A stretch of DNA of 64,000 bases from positions 682,001-746,000 of the forward strand of contig JAVHNS010000010.1 in the NCBI GenBank assembly GCA_036872755.1, given 5' to 3'. Source of the DNA: Orbilia blumenaviensis. Taxonomy: Eukaryota > Ascomycota > Orbiliomycetes > Orbiliales > Orbiliaceae. The position numbers and the translations under genes were made by a program. The notes under the pieces are model-generated. The model was given only the letters and a program-made list of their open reading frames with translations. It did not search any database and was not told the DNA's origin. This document shows positions 11,815 to 24,815 of this stretch, piece by piece (positions within the stretch are counted from its first letter, which is position 1; each line of letters begins with the position of its first letter).

Positions 11815-12436
11815 TTAATCCCAATTGCGTCTCTCAACCCTCTCCACTGGAACAACAGTCGGTCTTGGTCCGAAGCCATATTTCTGCTGTCTCCGCAGAG
11901 CCTGTGAGAAGGCATAGGTGCTTCGTTCGTCGTATGGTTGTGTACGGATGGCGGTACCAATCGACATGAAGAACCTATTTTTTTTTCGAACGTTAGACTG
12001 AAAGCAAGGGAATAAACGTTGAACTGGAAATTTTTTCGTACCCAAAAGTAGCGGCTGAACCAGCCATATACTGTCCCAATGACCGGAAGACACCATTGGG
12101 CCCTGCGCCGTATCGGAAGATGTTGAAACCACCAAATATGAAGCCGATGATGAGACCGACGGCTATATTTTTTTGTGAAAATCGTTAGTTCAAACTCCAG
12201 GATGTCGTACAGGATTGTGTTCTGTATCGAAGGATTGGGATAAGAGGGAAACGTACAAGTCCCCATCATAAAACCAAGTTTCACTAAATTTCCATGGCAT
12301 ATCAGCAATCGCAATGGCCAAATAAAGTTATTTCGGAGCCCTTTTTCAGATCAAAGATCATACTTTTATCGAACGTGGAGGGGCCATGTTGACCCGGTCC
12401 GCCACCACCAGTTGGAAGGTTGACAGGAACTGGCAT
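11815..12436 (-). CDS. MGR2: Mitochondrial inner-membrane protein Mgr2 (TIM23 complex, ROMO1 family)
   Basis: Four exons, complement(11815..11974, 12042..12162, 12257..12283, 12364..12436), give 126 aa. Exon 2 has only 27 nt and its phases fit exactly (1, 1, 2). After a Gly/Pro-rich start comes [11 protein letters not shown], then a glycine-zipper membrane hairpin with G-F-I-F-G-G-F-N-I and [21 protein letters not shown] follows, as in yeast Mgr2. Mgr2 is the lateral gatekeeper of the TIM23 presequence translocase, controlling release of proteins into the inner membrane. The C-terminal tail (Arg/Gln-rich) is variable in the family. The start at 12436 gives the standard short Pro/Gly-rich N-terminus. 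Confidence 0.92.
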
Positions 12437-13419
12437 GATGGAACTTTAACGACAAAAGATAAAACCTCCTTTGGAGACGTTAATGGCGAAGAGGATGGTT
12501 TTTGTGATTTTGGCTTGGTGTCGGTGCGGGATGACGGATAGCTCCGATGAGTTTGGTGATGCCGATGACCTCGTGGTGGTGCGGATGGATGTGCGTGGGG
12601 TGCTCGGGGTTAAAATTTAGCTTGCGGAACTAAGCGATAAGAACATGGCACAACGCAAAATATGCAACACAATGCGCTCAGCGCTGGGGAGGGTTTGGGT
12701 GCCAGCCGTATATACCACAAGCTGGCCATTTACCTCCAAAATGTATGTAAAAAGGGAGACAGATTTCTGCCTGTCACACTGAGCTGCTTTCTATGGCGTA
12801 GTAGTATATACGTATAGTCAACCCCGCTTGGGGAGACAACTAGGCAGGGTTGCAAAGTTAACAGAACTGAATGTGTGTACTAATATCAGAGCCCAAGAAA
12901 GGACTCTAGACTTTATGAACTAGTTTGTAAAACATTTGGCAATGTATAAACACTATGCTAACTGCGATAGGTTTATCTTAATTTTCATGGAAGGCTGGTA
13001 TCTGACCCATGATTAATCAGAGATTGGGTCCGGTTCTGTGGTTCCTAAACCATCTAGAATTCGTAAAATAATGACGCAAATATTTGAGGAAGGCAAAAGT
13101 TGGTGCTTAAATTCTGTTAAGGCGCACCTAGTTCTAGGCGAGTCCCGGTAATATCTACTAACTCGTTCTCTCAGGATCTCGGACCAATGATCCTACGAAG
13201 TATTGTGTCATTATGTCTGGCTTATTTAGATGTATTCAATGAAATGTCTCTTAGAAAGCCCACATTTCTCCGGGGTTTTGGGAAAGAGGCTACCACTAAC
13301 GAAAATGATGCGGAATAAGACGGTCAGATATGCATAACGGGGGTGATCATATGATCATGACGGTAGATTCCACAACGAGTGATCCGTGGCAATGATCCTG
13401 TTTGCTTTCGACTGACTAG

Positions 13420-13433
13420 TACCTACCTAGGTA
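13420..13433. repeat. CCTAGGTA-type palindromic motif
   Basis: The sequence TACCTACCTAGGTA is one of at least six occurrences of this short palindromic motif in gene-free parts of the window (see findings). Confidence 0.6.
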
Positions 13434-16400
13434 TTAACATATACTTCTCCGCATTTAGTTTTCTACTCTAAATGTCTATTATAGCTTTATATTATGGAAT
13501 AAATTGTTAATGGCCTAAGGGTCATAAAATTATGGCAGCTGTGGAACCTAGGTCTGTTGCTGCTTGGTACTTATTGCGACTTAAAAGTTAAATTGTGTTG
13601 CCTCGTCGAAATCCAACGAATTCAGCACACTTGCACTAAATCCGGTTGCACAGAACATCTCGTCATGGACAGGATGCAGGCTTCCTTCTTCCTTACCGCT
13701 GAAACAACGATTTTCCTCGCAGAGCCCTTGTTTCATCTCTTCTTTTTATTTTTTTTTTATTTTTGTTGTTTTTCTTTGCGACGGGAAGATGCTTGTGTTT
13801 TGTGTTACCCCCCCAATCCTTTTTTCATCCTTTTGTGTGCGCAGGGAGAGATCATTTGTGACCCCCGTTCTCGGTCGTGTGCAAGGAACAGCAGGTAGGG
13901 CCGAGATCCGGTGTCTAGTTTGTATAACCTCTATACTAGTAACAATTTTTTTTCGTTTTCGTGGAAGGATAGATCATAATCATGTCAATAGTGGCGCGTT
14001 TGGTTTAATATTTTTTCTTCACATGCTAGCAAGGCTACTAACTTGGGGAAGAACCCCTCCAGATCGATTTCGTGAATGGGGCAGCTGGGCGAGATGGTTT
14101 AGTGGGCTTCCGGCCTGACCCCTCGTCAGTTTTAACCCCCTTTTGGAGGTAGGGATTCTCAACTTTGGTTTTGCTGCCCCCCGCTATCCAAATCTTTCCC
14201 TATGACCCTATTCCTTTCCTTACAAGCTTTTTCTCGCTTCTTGGATCTTGTGTTAGATTATTTTTCTGGGGAAAAAAACGAAGAGAGAGAGATAGTGGTA
14301 TGTTATGTTATATTATGTTGTTCACTGGTTTCAGATAGAATTCTTGTTATAGGGCGAAAAAAGATTCGAAGGGGTTGTCTTCGTGCATGGGTACTCTTTT
14401 TGTTTTGTAGGAGAAGTAAATTGGCCATACGGTTTTTAATCTGGTGTGCAGATGGATTTGCAATGGATGTTGGCCTATCAATGAGCTTCCAACCGAGAAA
14501 ATACGGGGTAAAATGGGGGGGACATGCCGGGTGGGTGTGTGCATGTGCGATTATGTACTATGTAGACTTCCCTTCTTTTCCTTGATACCCATGCATGCTT
14601 GTAGACGGGAGAGAAACCATCGTCTTTCCTACCCATCCCCACATCGAGCTAAGGGGAATAGAAATGTGCAAACCTGCCCCTCGATCGAGCGACAGAATGC
14701 GCATACCAGCGGGTTGAAAGAAGGTGGGTTTACTAGCTACCTCGTCTAGGAGAGAACCGGGATAGCATCGTGGGGTACCGTCGACAAACTAGCCATGACC
14801 ATCTTGAAAAAAATCATGCAGGCGCTCATGCGACTGAAATAGAGCCTAGTAAAAAAAATTAAAAAACCAAAAATTTTGGGATGTCTAGTTTAAGATATGT
14901 GTTAGTATGACCGTGATTGCGGTGCGTGTGGATATATGTAGGTGGTAGAATGCATATGCCTGGCACTGGCCCAGTGCCTGTGTAGCGTGCGTGCAGAGTG
15001 CATGCCGACGAATGAGCTGAAGAGTATCATACGGATTATGGCCGGGGGTTGAAGGTCCCCACCGAACTGTCAGCTAATAAGAAGCTTATTGGCAGGTGGC
15101 CTTCCAATCAGCGGAGAAGAAGTATCTTCCATATATTGTTCGGTGCAGGAGAACAGGTCTCGATTGCCATCCAGTCGAAAATTTTTCTCGCTTTCGATAA
15201 ACGGGCACGCCGTAGTTATGGTAGCATGTATGTAATGTATGTAAGGTGCTTAGGTGACAGGCCGAAGACTTTTTTTCTGTTCTGTGCCTGATAGAAGCTA
15301 GCTTAACCGTGAAGTTCCGCCGTTTTCATTGGGTGAGAGACGACTGATTTCTTCGAGTTCTCCTATTTTTGGACGTTCGGGACGCAGTTTCTTCCCCAAT
15401 TCCCACCTCTAATTTTTTTCCTGCAAGCAAGCACCAAGCGGTGGAACGGGCGCAGGTCTACATCACCAAGCATAATTGTTTTCTTTCTTGTCCTTTGATT
15501 GATTCTTTCTTGTGTACAGATATCCTTTTGGGTTTTTCCTGGGTTTTTCTGTCTTTTCGTACTTACGGTTTTCTTTTCTTTTTCTTCTACCCTTCTTGGC
15601 TGGGTTCCCTGGGGTCATGTCGTTTGGCTCATGCGAGGGGCAAAGCAGGCCAACCTTTTGACGTTTTTGTTGACATCCATCGACGGAAAAAATTAGGAGA
15701 GAAGAAGAAGAAAATAAAAAAAAATTAAGACAGAGGAAAAGAAAAGAAAATCCTAAAAGAAAAAATCTAAAAAAATACCAAAAAATAAAAATAAAAGTAG
15801 AGACTCGAAAATGGAAGCGTAAGAAGAAACCCCCCAAGTTTAACCGCAAAGTTCTGTTCGGGATTCCTAGTGGGGGGGAAAAAGACAGACAGACGTAAGG
15901 ATATTCTTCTGCTTTTGATAACATTACGGATACAGCTGTCTGCTTGCTTGTCTGCTTAGTTTCGAATCGAAAGCGACTAAGGGGAAGCAGGAAGACCGCC
16001 GTGGTGCATGGACCGTGGGAGGGTTTGTTATGGTGGGTGGTGTGCATACTATACCTACAGTACATAATAATATAATACCAGTGCGGCGGACGGACAGAGA
16101 GTACGAGGAACCGGTAGGGCCCCCAGCGCTACAGGTGGTAGTACACTTGCCTCTTCCTTACTTACCTACGACTGGCTATTGAATACACCCGCGGCTTCGC
16201 CTCCCTCGAATCGAAACAACAGACGAATGAACAGGACGGTTCAAATCTTCTGATTCCTGTTCCTGTTCTTGGTCGAATCATCTTTGTTCTCGAACACTTT
16301 ACTATCATTCCTTTTTGTTTTTTTCCCTCGAATCTTCCCTGTTCCTTTTTAACACTCTCCCGATCTTGACGTAACATACATACATACACACCTTGTATGC

Positions 16401-17023
16401 TATAGCTATCATCTTTACACCAAAAAGAAAGATATCCTTTTCTTCCTCTTCCTTTTTTATTGTTTTTCTTTTCTTTTATTTTGGACTGCTTCAAAAAACC
16501 GAATTTCCCTTTGGCGCCGGACCCGTCCTAGCGTGAGGACGACTGCAGCACAGTACCAATTAACTTATTTCGCAGCATTTACTAGTAATTGTGTTGCCCA
16601 AAACTCAAAAAGCCAGACAAACCCGACACCTTCACATCATCACTTTCACATTTTCAGCCATCAGCTGCGGCCTGTTGGGCTTCCCTTTCAGCTTCTTTCC
16701 TCTCACGACCCCAGTAACGACCCCTCGACAGTGCCCCGCCTGCGATAACGACCCTTCCTATTCTCCTTTGGGATACTAGAGCATACGAATATAGACCTTT
16801 TGAGAGAGAATACCAAAAAAAAACACACCAACAAGGTGCTTGCACTTTGTAAAGGGAACGAGCAGGCGAAAGAGACAACTAAGACGTTTTGACGGACTAA
16901 CCTGGTCGGGTATTTCTGGACCACATCGACCTGGTGTTTATTATTACTTCCGACATCATCGTGCCTTTTATTTGCCGACTACTTGCGAAGGAAGAGAGAG
17001 AGAGCGAGTAGACGGACGACGAT

Positions 17024-17043
17024 AGAGAGAGAGAGAGAGAGAG
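17024..17043. repeat. (AG)10 microsatellite
   Basis: An uninterrupted AG dinucleotide run lies in the probable leader of the FHA gene, preceded by a shorter imperfect GA run at 16990-17005. Confidence 0.9.
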
Positions 17044-17334
17044 TTTCAAGGAAGAACGACGGGAGTCCGCGTTTCTGCTGCCCCGGGAATCTAGCTTGTT
17101 GGCGATAGTGTTTTTCTTCGGGAGAGACGAAAAGGGATAGGCGACAGGATACTTACATACATCCATCATATCATCCATCATCCATCGTCATCACCTCGTA
17201 CAGAACAGATATATTTCCATATCGCCCAAGAACTAGATTATTATTATTTTATTATACCGGTCGAATTTCGAATTATCATTCCTAAGAGGAATTACTACTG
17301 GTTCAAACCGAGCACTAGTTACTACTTGATTGTT

Positions 17335-17397
17335 TTTTCTTTTCTTTTTCCTCTCATCTCTCTCATTCTCTCTTCGTTTTTTTTTTTGCCCTAACAG
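17335..17397 (+). promoter_or_regulatory. Candidate 3' splice site of a 5'-UTR intron
   Basis: A 50-nt pyrimidine tract ends in CCCTAACAG at 17389-17397, 57 nt before the ATG at 17455. A tract plus a CTAAC-like element plus CAG is what a strong fungal 3' splice site looks like. The donor was not identified, so the intron is inferred only. Confidence 0.4.
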
Positions 17398-17454
17398 GTA
17401 CTACTGCTGCTGCTGCTACTGCTACCCGACTTGTTCAAAAAGAATTAAAATAAT

Positions 17455-19987
17455 ATGACCGCCGTCGCTGCGTCGCCGCCGTCGTTCCATCAGTCAGTTC
17501 CTCGGTCGACATGGACTAACGGAGCCGCTTCAATGCACGCCCAGATGACGCCCGAAGAGGTCTCCCGTCTGCTCATGCCCCCTCGCTCCAAATCTCAGAG
17601 CACCATCCCCACCGCTACCACCAACCCATCATCGACCTCATCACACCCACCATCATCGACACCTACCAACAACAACAACAACATCACCATCAACAGTAAT
17701 AACAACATTAATCATCCCGTTGCTACGAAACAAGCTCTCAATCAATTACCTCCCCGACCGTCTTCCAGCGCTTCTAATTCATCCTCCATCTCCTCCAATT
17801 CCTCGACCGGCACAATGCCTGGCTCAAATACTACCACTTCCACCCCGGCCTCCTCGAATCCATCGCCAAACAACTCTGAACCGAATACCCCAATCAACTC
17901 GGCAAACAATACCGTCAACGGAGGTGCCGCCTGGGGTGCCGCTCTGGGTGCCGCTGCTGGCAAGAGAAAAACCACTAGGAACGGTGTCGGTAATCGCGAA
18001 AACGCTATGAAGAACAGCGGCAATGCTTCCAATGCTCTGAATGCTGCGATTTCTGGCAACAGCAATACCGGTAAGTTGGACTTCACCTTCCCGACCCGTC
18101 TTGGCCATACCCAAGACCGTTTCAGAAACCTTAGCTAACCTGCCTATGACGTCAATCCCTAGGCTCTTTTCTCATGCTACTACCTCTCAACGGTACCTTC
18201 GAACGAAAGGTCATCCCTCTTCCCTTCTACCCCGATGTCCTTCGCATCGGCCGTCAGACCAACGCAAAAACAATACCCACCCAATCCAATGGTTTCTTCG
18301 ACTCCAAAGTTCTCTCCCGCCAGCACGCCGAAGTCTGGGCCGAGAAAGGAACCGGTAGAGTCTTCATCCGTGACGTCAAATCCTCGAACGGAACTTTTGT
18401 CAACGGGTCTAGGTTATCTCCGGAAAACAGGGACAGCGAACCTCATGAAATACGTGCTGAAGACATCTTGGAGCTCGGTATCGATATTGTCGGTGAAGAC
18501 AACAAGACGATAGTACATCATAAAGTTGCAGCAAGAGTTCAACATGCTGGATTCCATCAGGTGCAGCCAACAGGAAATGGTGGCAATTTCGACCTTAATT
18601 TTGGAGATATTGACCCCAGTGTTGGAGGCGGCTTGATGGCACCGCCGTTGAACCATGTCCAAACTGTTTCCGGAGTTACCAGTGGCCGAGGGCGGAGTAA
18701 TTCACAGACATCGAGAGGTGGACCGATGGCCTTCTTGCCTAATGGGCTTGTTGGGTTACAGCGACAGGGAAATCAATCGATGGCGGGAATGCCGATCACA
18801 ATCGAAGCTATTGCTAAGCGCCTTAACGTGCGTACACCTCCACATCCTTTTTCTTCTGCAGCAAGGAGTACCCGATGACTAACACAACTGTTCCTACTTA
18901 TAGTACGAAATGCAGCAAGCCCGTATGCAGCAAGCCGAGCTAAAAAGAGCTCATGACTTTTTCGATATGGTCATGGTACAGCAGGCCCAGAAGGCTAAAC
19001 AACAAGAGGAATCGCAGAAGGAAGACACCCAAGTTGCCAACGGGGAACCGACCAAGGATGCTCCAGAAGCTGATTCGTCGAAAGATGGCCCCGTTGACGA
19101 CTCTGAACTCCCAATGCCCCTCGAGCAAATCGAAAGCCTTGCCCAGCATAAATTTTCGAGTAAACCTCCGCCACAGATTCTTTCTCTGGTCACCGTCCTT
19201 GTTGATACCAAAAGGGACCTCGAAGCAAAGTCGTTAAGAGTTAGGGAGCTTGAAGATAGCCTCCTAAAGGAACGATCGGCTCGTGAGCTTGCTGAGGAGC
19301 GGATCGGAAGGTTAGAGACAGCTACGTTCGAACTGCAGGCTGCTCAGATGGAGAAAGAGAGAGAAGCGAGAGAAGCGAGAGAAGCAAAGGAAGAGAGCAG
19401 GAGGATTCCAGATATTCCCGATGTTGGCGAAGTTCTTGAGAAATCGCCGTCACCGGAACCAGTTATTGGTATGTGCTCTACCCGCGAAAAATTCCATCAT
19501 TCCATCTTCATACTAATTTATATTGATAGTTGATAACGACATGCAACTAAAACTGGACAAGTTTGTGGCTGATCTTACCGCAGCCCAAGCTGAAATCGAA
19601 CTGCTAAAGCAGTCCCTCCAAAAGTCTGAAACTGAAAAGTCATCAGCAGAAAACTCGATCTCCCAGATCGCCGAGGAGAAAAAGAAAGAGGAGGAAGCCC
19701 GAATCCGAGCAGAAGACGCTCTTGAGAGGGCCCAGAAAGAGCATAAGAAGGAGAAGGAGGCCTCGAAGGTCCTCAACGGGTTTGCCCCTGTCAAGGGCGA
19801 GGATAAACTCGTCGAGAAGGCCACCAACGGCACAGCACCTGCCCCTTCAAAATTGGCGACAAGAGACAGCGCCGCACAATTCCGCCGTGACTACGGAACG
19901 CCGTTAGCTAGTTTTATCGGCGTCGTAGTCGTTGGGGTAGCTGTGATGACGGTGCTGAATAGCTGGACCAAGGGTGAAAAGCCGTAG
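17455..19987 (+). CDS. FHA-domain, tail-anchored STRIPAK subunit (SLMAP / PRO45 / HAM-4 / Far9-10 type)
   Basis: Four exons, join(17455..18070, 18163..18827, 18904..19468, 19530..19987), give 767 aa. Residues 1-200 are low-complexity Ser/Thr/Asn. The FHA domain spans about 210-310: L-R-I-G-R at 232-236, S-R-Q-H at 257-260, and S-S-N-G-T-F-V-N-G at 279-287. These are the phosphothreonine-binding signature residues. A Gln/Glu-rich linker and long coiled coils (about 430-480, 505-600 and 635-700) follow. The end is a tail anchor, about 741-758, with W-T-K-G-E-K-P behind it. This order matches SLMAP and fungal PRO45/HAM-4/Far9-Far10, which place the STRIPAK phosphatase complex on nuclear-envelope/ER and mitochondrial membranes and act in cell fusion and fruiting-body development. 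The short peptide before the first splice site is Asn/Gly-rich. Confidence 0.9.
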
Positions 19988-21597
19988 AATGACACCTAAG
20001 CATCCACCTATTTAACGCTATATTTTCCCTGGTTCTTTTTCTCTTCCCCCCTCCTTCTACTTGGTTTTTACTTTCTTTTTTTCTAAGACACCAGTTATCC
20101 GACCTCTCTTAAAACGAATTATATCATGGTTCACAGTTTTTCCCTGATAGCCAAGCTTAGCCTGTTGCGTCTACTACTACACTCTTCAGCCCCATCATTC
20201 AGGATGGGGGAGGGTATACAACTACTTCTTTCTAATTCCTCAGAGCCATATCTGGAGCATTCTTTTGTATCTATAATGGTTTTTTTTTTTTTTTTTTTTT
20301 TTTTTTCTTTTTTCCCTTTCGCGAGTTTTCCTTTGTTACGGACGGGGCTGCTTTTGCTTGGTATGTGCGGGTTTACCTTGCGTTTTCCTTGCGTCTCCTG
20401 TTTTCTTTGTTGTCTCGAAATTTCTTAACGTCCCTTAAAAATTCTACACCTTTTGGTGAATTCTCTCTTATGTCTTGGCCCTCCTGATACCATAATACAC
20501 TCGCTACTATATGTATCTATGTCGCTCGTTTGGCGACGGATAATGGTCTTTCCTTTACTCTTATTATCACCGTTTTCATTTTCCGTTAGAAGCTGGTTTC
20601 CTTCAATCTCGGTACTCCCTATGTTTGCGCGTGGGATGTTTGGCTTGTTTGGTGCCCACGCTAGACGTTAAGCAGGTTTTATTCTCCATGGACGGACAGC
20701 AATACCAACTGTGGAGAAAATCGGAAGGGTTCTTGGGTAGCTGGGGTGTATTTAGGGGTATTCGGGGCCTAGTTCATTTTGTTTTGCTATATATTTTATC
20801 TCACTGTTCGATTTCTTCCCTACAGCTTTCGAAGCTTCATTCCTTTGTTTTTCTTTTTTGTGTTTCTTTGCGTTACAGTTTGTAAATATACACTTGTGGC
20901 CACATATATGTTTTGGTCAGTTGTAGCTATGAAGCCAAACGATAATAAAAAGTACATATTGAAGTACTCCTAAACCAATCTGTCCCTCTTTTGAAGGTGA
21001 TGATAATCGATATTTATGATATTCTCCCGTTGTTAGCTTGTGATAGCTCGAGGCTGCATCGTGACCTAAATCTTCACGTGGCAAGTTGGAAAATTTTTTG
21101 GTGTTGAGCCCACCCACCAGCCAAAATTTGACGTCACCGTGTTTAGACCGGATCGCAAGACCAGCAAAAAAATAATCTTTGGATGAAAAATCCAACAAGC
21201 AAGCTTCGCGCTCGCAACCTCGTTCTTTGTCTTCCACGCCCTTTCTTTTTCATCCAGCGGGAGCTAGACTGACTTCGAAGAATCCGTAACTTCCTTTTGG
21301 GTCCGTATAAACGGTCGCCAACAAGACCCTGCTATCGATATTGAGCTGCCTGCCATAACTAGACGAACCAGGGCTTGCTGTACAGCTGTATCGTATCATA
21401 GCTAGGGGAAGCTACCCTGGAGCTCAGCTGCGCACTTATCCACCTGCTGGCTCGAAATTTTATATTGCCAGCCCCACCATCTATCTTTTCCATTTCTTCT
21501 TCATCTCTCACCCCACCATCGTCTCCATCACCACCGGTAGTCCCTCAATTCTCCCGTCCAAATACGCCGGCATAGGGGAGTAAATACCACCGCCAAA
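19988..21597. other. Intergenic region with a poly(T) run
   Basis: This 1.6-kb spacer is T-rich through about 20900, consistent with the 3' UTR of the FHA gene. It then becomes C/T-rich from about 21480 (TCTTCATCTCTCACCCC) before the phosphotransferase ATG. No gene was seen. Confidence 0.5.
20280..20306. repeat. (T)27 homopolymer
   Basis: An uninterrupted run of 27 T lies about 290 bp after the FHA gene stop. Confidence 0.95.
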
Positions 21598-23050
21598 ATG
21601 TATATCCGTCAATCTAAACTCCATCACCTCAAGGAGTACAAGTACTCCGGGGTCGATCACTCCCTCGTCTCCAAATATATCCTTAAGCCGTTCTGGAATC
21701 AATTTATCAAATTGTTTCCTATGAACATGGCTCCCAATCTGATTACTCTCACTGGCTTCTCGTTCGTAATTATAAATCTCGCAACTTTGCTCTGGTACAA
21801 TCCCACACTGGACCAGAACTGCCCAGCGTGGGTTTATGCATCATGGGCGCTTGGTTTATTCTTGTACCAGAGCTTTGATGCCGTGGATGGTAGTCAAGCC
21901 CGGAGAACGAAGCAGAGTGGTCCGCTTGGTGAACTCTTCGATCACGGGGTCGACGCGTGCAATACCACGCTTGAAGTCGTTATCTTTGCTGGCGCTATGA
22001 ACTTGGGTTACTCGTGGCAAACAGTTGGAACATTGTTTGCCAGCCTCTGTTCGTTTTACCTGACGACGTGGGAGGAGTATCATACTCACACGCTGTATTT
22101 GGGACCCGTATCCGGACCTGTTGAAGGTATCTGTGCGGTTATTATCGTGTATGCGATTACGACGTTTACTGGTGGATACTATTGGCATGGAAGCATGTTG
22201 AGGAGCTTGGGAGTACCAAAGTTCGATTGGATGCCTGAGACTGTGTATGAGGCGAGCTTTATTACGACCTACATGATCTATGGAGGGATTATTTTGGGAT
22301 ACAGTATCTTCCAGAGGTAAAAACTCTTCTTTTGGCACTTATCTTTTTGTTTTAGATTTGCTAATAGGATTTATAGCTCGATGAATGTCGTCAAAGCACG
22401 CCGTGCAGCTGGTCTCCGTGTTCGCCCTGCCCTACTTGGTCTTGCTCCATTCTTCACCCTCTGGGTTCTCATCCCGGCCTGGCTCTATATCCAGCCCGAC
22501 ATCCTCCACAACCATCTCATCCCATTCATGTTCTTCGTCGGAGCTTCATTCGCCTATCAAGTCGGTCTCATAATCACAGCCCATCTCACCAAGTCCGCCT
22601 TTCCATACTTCAACGTCCTAACCATCCCAATCTTCTTGGGAACTATGGACTCCCTTGGGCCCTTCCTTACTAAGAACTACGGCTTCGGTTGGCCAAGTGC
22701 TCTTGGTGAGGAATACGAGATCCCATACGTGTTTTTGTGCTTGGGGTGTGCGTATGGTGTATACGGAAGTTTTGTTTTTGATGTTGTATTGAATATCTGT
22801 GATTATTTGGATATTTGGTGTTTGACCATCAAGCATAGGAAGACCAATGATGCTAATGAGACCTTTGTGGTGAGTAAACTATTATCGTTATTTTCTGGGG
22901 AAGTTTTGTGTGAATGCGCGCTAACGGGGTCAATGATGATAGGCTGAGATTTTCTCCAAGTTTTTCGACAAGCTCAACGAGTTGAGCGGGTCGGATGTAC
23001 AGCTAAATGGTAACGGCAATGGAAACGGACTGGAGAAGAAGACATTGTAG
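21598..23050 (+). CDS. EPT1: Choline/ethanolamine phosphotransferase (CDP-alcohol phosphatidyltransferase)
   Basis: Three exons, join(21598..22316, 22377..22869, 22943..23050), give 439 aa. The CDP-alcohol phosphotransferase motif D-G-x2-A-R-x8-G-x3-D-x3-D is complete: D97, G98, A101, R102, G111, D115 and D119. The N-terminus (H-L-K-E-Y-K-Y-S-G-V-D) is typical of Cpt1/Ept1, and several hydrophobic helices follow to about residue 390. The enzyme joins CDP-choline or CDP-ethanolamine to diacylglycerol, the last step of the Kennedy pathway, in ER/Golgi membranes. Sequence alone does not decide choline or ethanolamine preference; most filamentous fungi carry one such gene. The last exon adds a short tail with N-G repeats ending K-K-T-L, which could act as an ER-retention KKxx signal. 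Confidence 0.95.
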
Positions 23051-24815
23051 CGAGCCGCTACGTCGGGCATGTGGCGAAGAAGCAGGGGCTACAGAGGAGA
23101 AGATAAAAAAGAAAAAGAAAAGTACTGCTTCGTGAAGGTTGGAAAAGTTTTGCATCATTGCTGAGGAAACTTGGGTTGGTATTTGCTCTCGAGGAGCATG
23201 GTAGACTGATGATCTCCTTATTACTTCCCTTCTTTTTTTCCTTTTTCTTTTTTTTTTACATTATTTGCTTCTACGGTTGGATACCACTATATCATTGGCT
23301 CTGTTTTTGTTTATACCGATTACTAAAGATTGCTTTTGTGCTACCTACACTCCTTCTATTTGCTTCCGGATCCCCTTTCATGGTTCATCCCTTTGACTTG
23401 GAACTGTTGAGCTAAGCTGACTGTCATCAAGATTTTTCTTTATTTCTTATTTCTTAATATAATGTATGACCGAGATGATTAAAGAATACATGATCCTGCT
23501 ATATCCTTGTTCTGTGGAGACATGAACGTCGCTCCTCTTCCAGCTCCTCCTATATACGATGCATTGCAGCTGTTGATTTCGCACTGCATGTACTATCCCT
23601 TCCCAGTCACCCCAGGTTATCAACCCGAGACCAGACGGAAGGATCTAGACCGAACAAATCCGAGGGCGACACCCGCACTAAACCCGACTCATCGACAACA
23701 CACAAAATGCAACAATCACACCACGAACACCCCATACCGTATACACCCTCCTCCCTTCCAATCTCCCCACCCCCCCCATTTAATCTCACCGCCGAAGAGA
23801 CCTTAAAGTCTCATTCGTCAACTTGGCATCCTCAACCCTTCTATACCTCGAAAATATACAATCCGTCATCCAACACTGCACGGCTGGGTTATAAACTGAT
23901 CTTGATAGGTGTGCCTCGTGGGGTTGGATTCCTTGGGAGGCTTTGATTGCTGATATGGGGGTGAGACCTTGGTTCATTAGAATTTTGATTGTTGAGGGGA
24001 GGGTTGTTGGGGTGTGGTTTGGAGTTTTGAGGGGGAGAGGTGTGTGGTAGGTTTGGTTTGGGAGGAGGTGGGCTGCGCAGACCATTGTGAGAGTTGGTTG
24101 TTATGTCTATGGTCTGAGGGGTTGAGTTTGTGAGTGTCGTTATCTTGTCAATCAACTCGAAATGCCTGCGCACAGGACAGTATCTATATCGTGTCTCTGG
24201 AGGAGTATGGTAAGTTATCTGGATGAAGGCGGGCTACTTTGTAGATGGTTAATCTCTGGGGTCTAGATCAGATGATCGACACGATGGTATAGGTAGGAAA
24301 CGGGGTAACTTTTAGCTGACTCAGGCGGTTTTGGACCCTGAGCATGGATAATGATTTCCTACGGATTTGGCCGGAAGATGTTATCGATAACACATATACT
24401 CTGTTATCTAGGATAGTATATGTGTGTGCTTGCATACTTTTAGCTTTTTGTTAATTGCCTTTTTTTTTTTTTTTGGGTGGTAGTGGTAGTTTTTCGCAAT
24501 TCTGGAACACTTACGAAATATCGTAGCCTTGTGGGTTGTGTCTTCTGTCCCCTTCGAAAATTTGCCTTGGCATGCATGCATAGTTGAGTCCGGACCTGGC
24601 CTATCGCGTGTGGTGGGTGTGTGTTTTTTTGGCGCTGGCGGCCCAAGTTACCCCCGCACCTCTAATTCTCGCGATCGAAGGTCTAGCTTTGTCATGTCAT
24701 CGCATCGCATCGTATGGGAAGCCTGGGAGAAATATAGAAATTATACGACGCTAAAAAAGGAGGGAGAAGAAGAAGAAGACAAAACACACACAAATAATAA
24801 GCTCATGTCATCGGA
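23051..24815. other. Intergenic region; possible decayed small ORF
   Basis: After the phosphotransferase 3' region (T-rich to about 23470) there is a C-rich frame from ATG 23707 to 23946 (79 codons, preceded by ACAAA) with a Pro/His/Ser-rich start. In an overlapping frame the segment 23806-23890 reads as an amphipathic helix. The arrangement may be a frameshifted small gene, but no family was recognised, so no CDS is called. The rest is GT-rich or AT-rich spacer. Confidence 0.4.

Larger units (their letters stand above)
12437..17454. other. 5-kb gene-free stretch upstream of the STRIPAK gene
   Basis: No open frame has domain support. The stretch contains runs of T or A (for example 13741-13760 and 15710-15790), strong strand-biased C/T tracts from about 16430 to 17395 and a GA microsatellite. 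The part from about 16500 is most likely the promoter and a long 5' leader of the downstream FHA gene. A transcribed non-coding RNA cannot be excluded. Confidence 0.5.

Noticed and set aside
13557..14585. Several hydrophobic open frames (Phe/Leu-rich)
   Set aside because: They come from T-rich tracts; the apparent membrane segments are an effect of base composition.
15463..16065. 200-codon minus frame, Phe/Leu/Lys-rich
   Set aside because: Made of poly(A)/poly(T) translation in a gene-free leader; no start or splice support.
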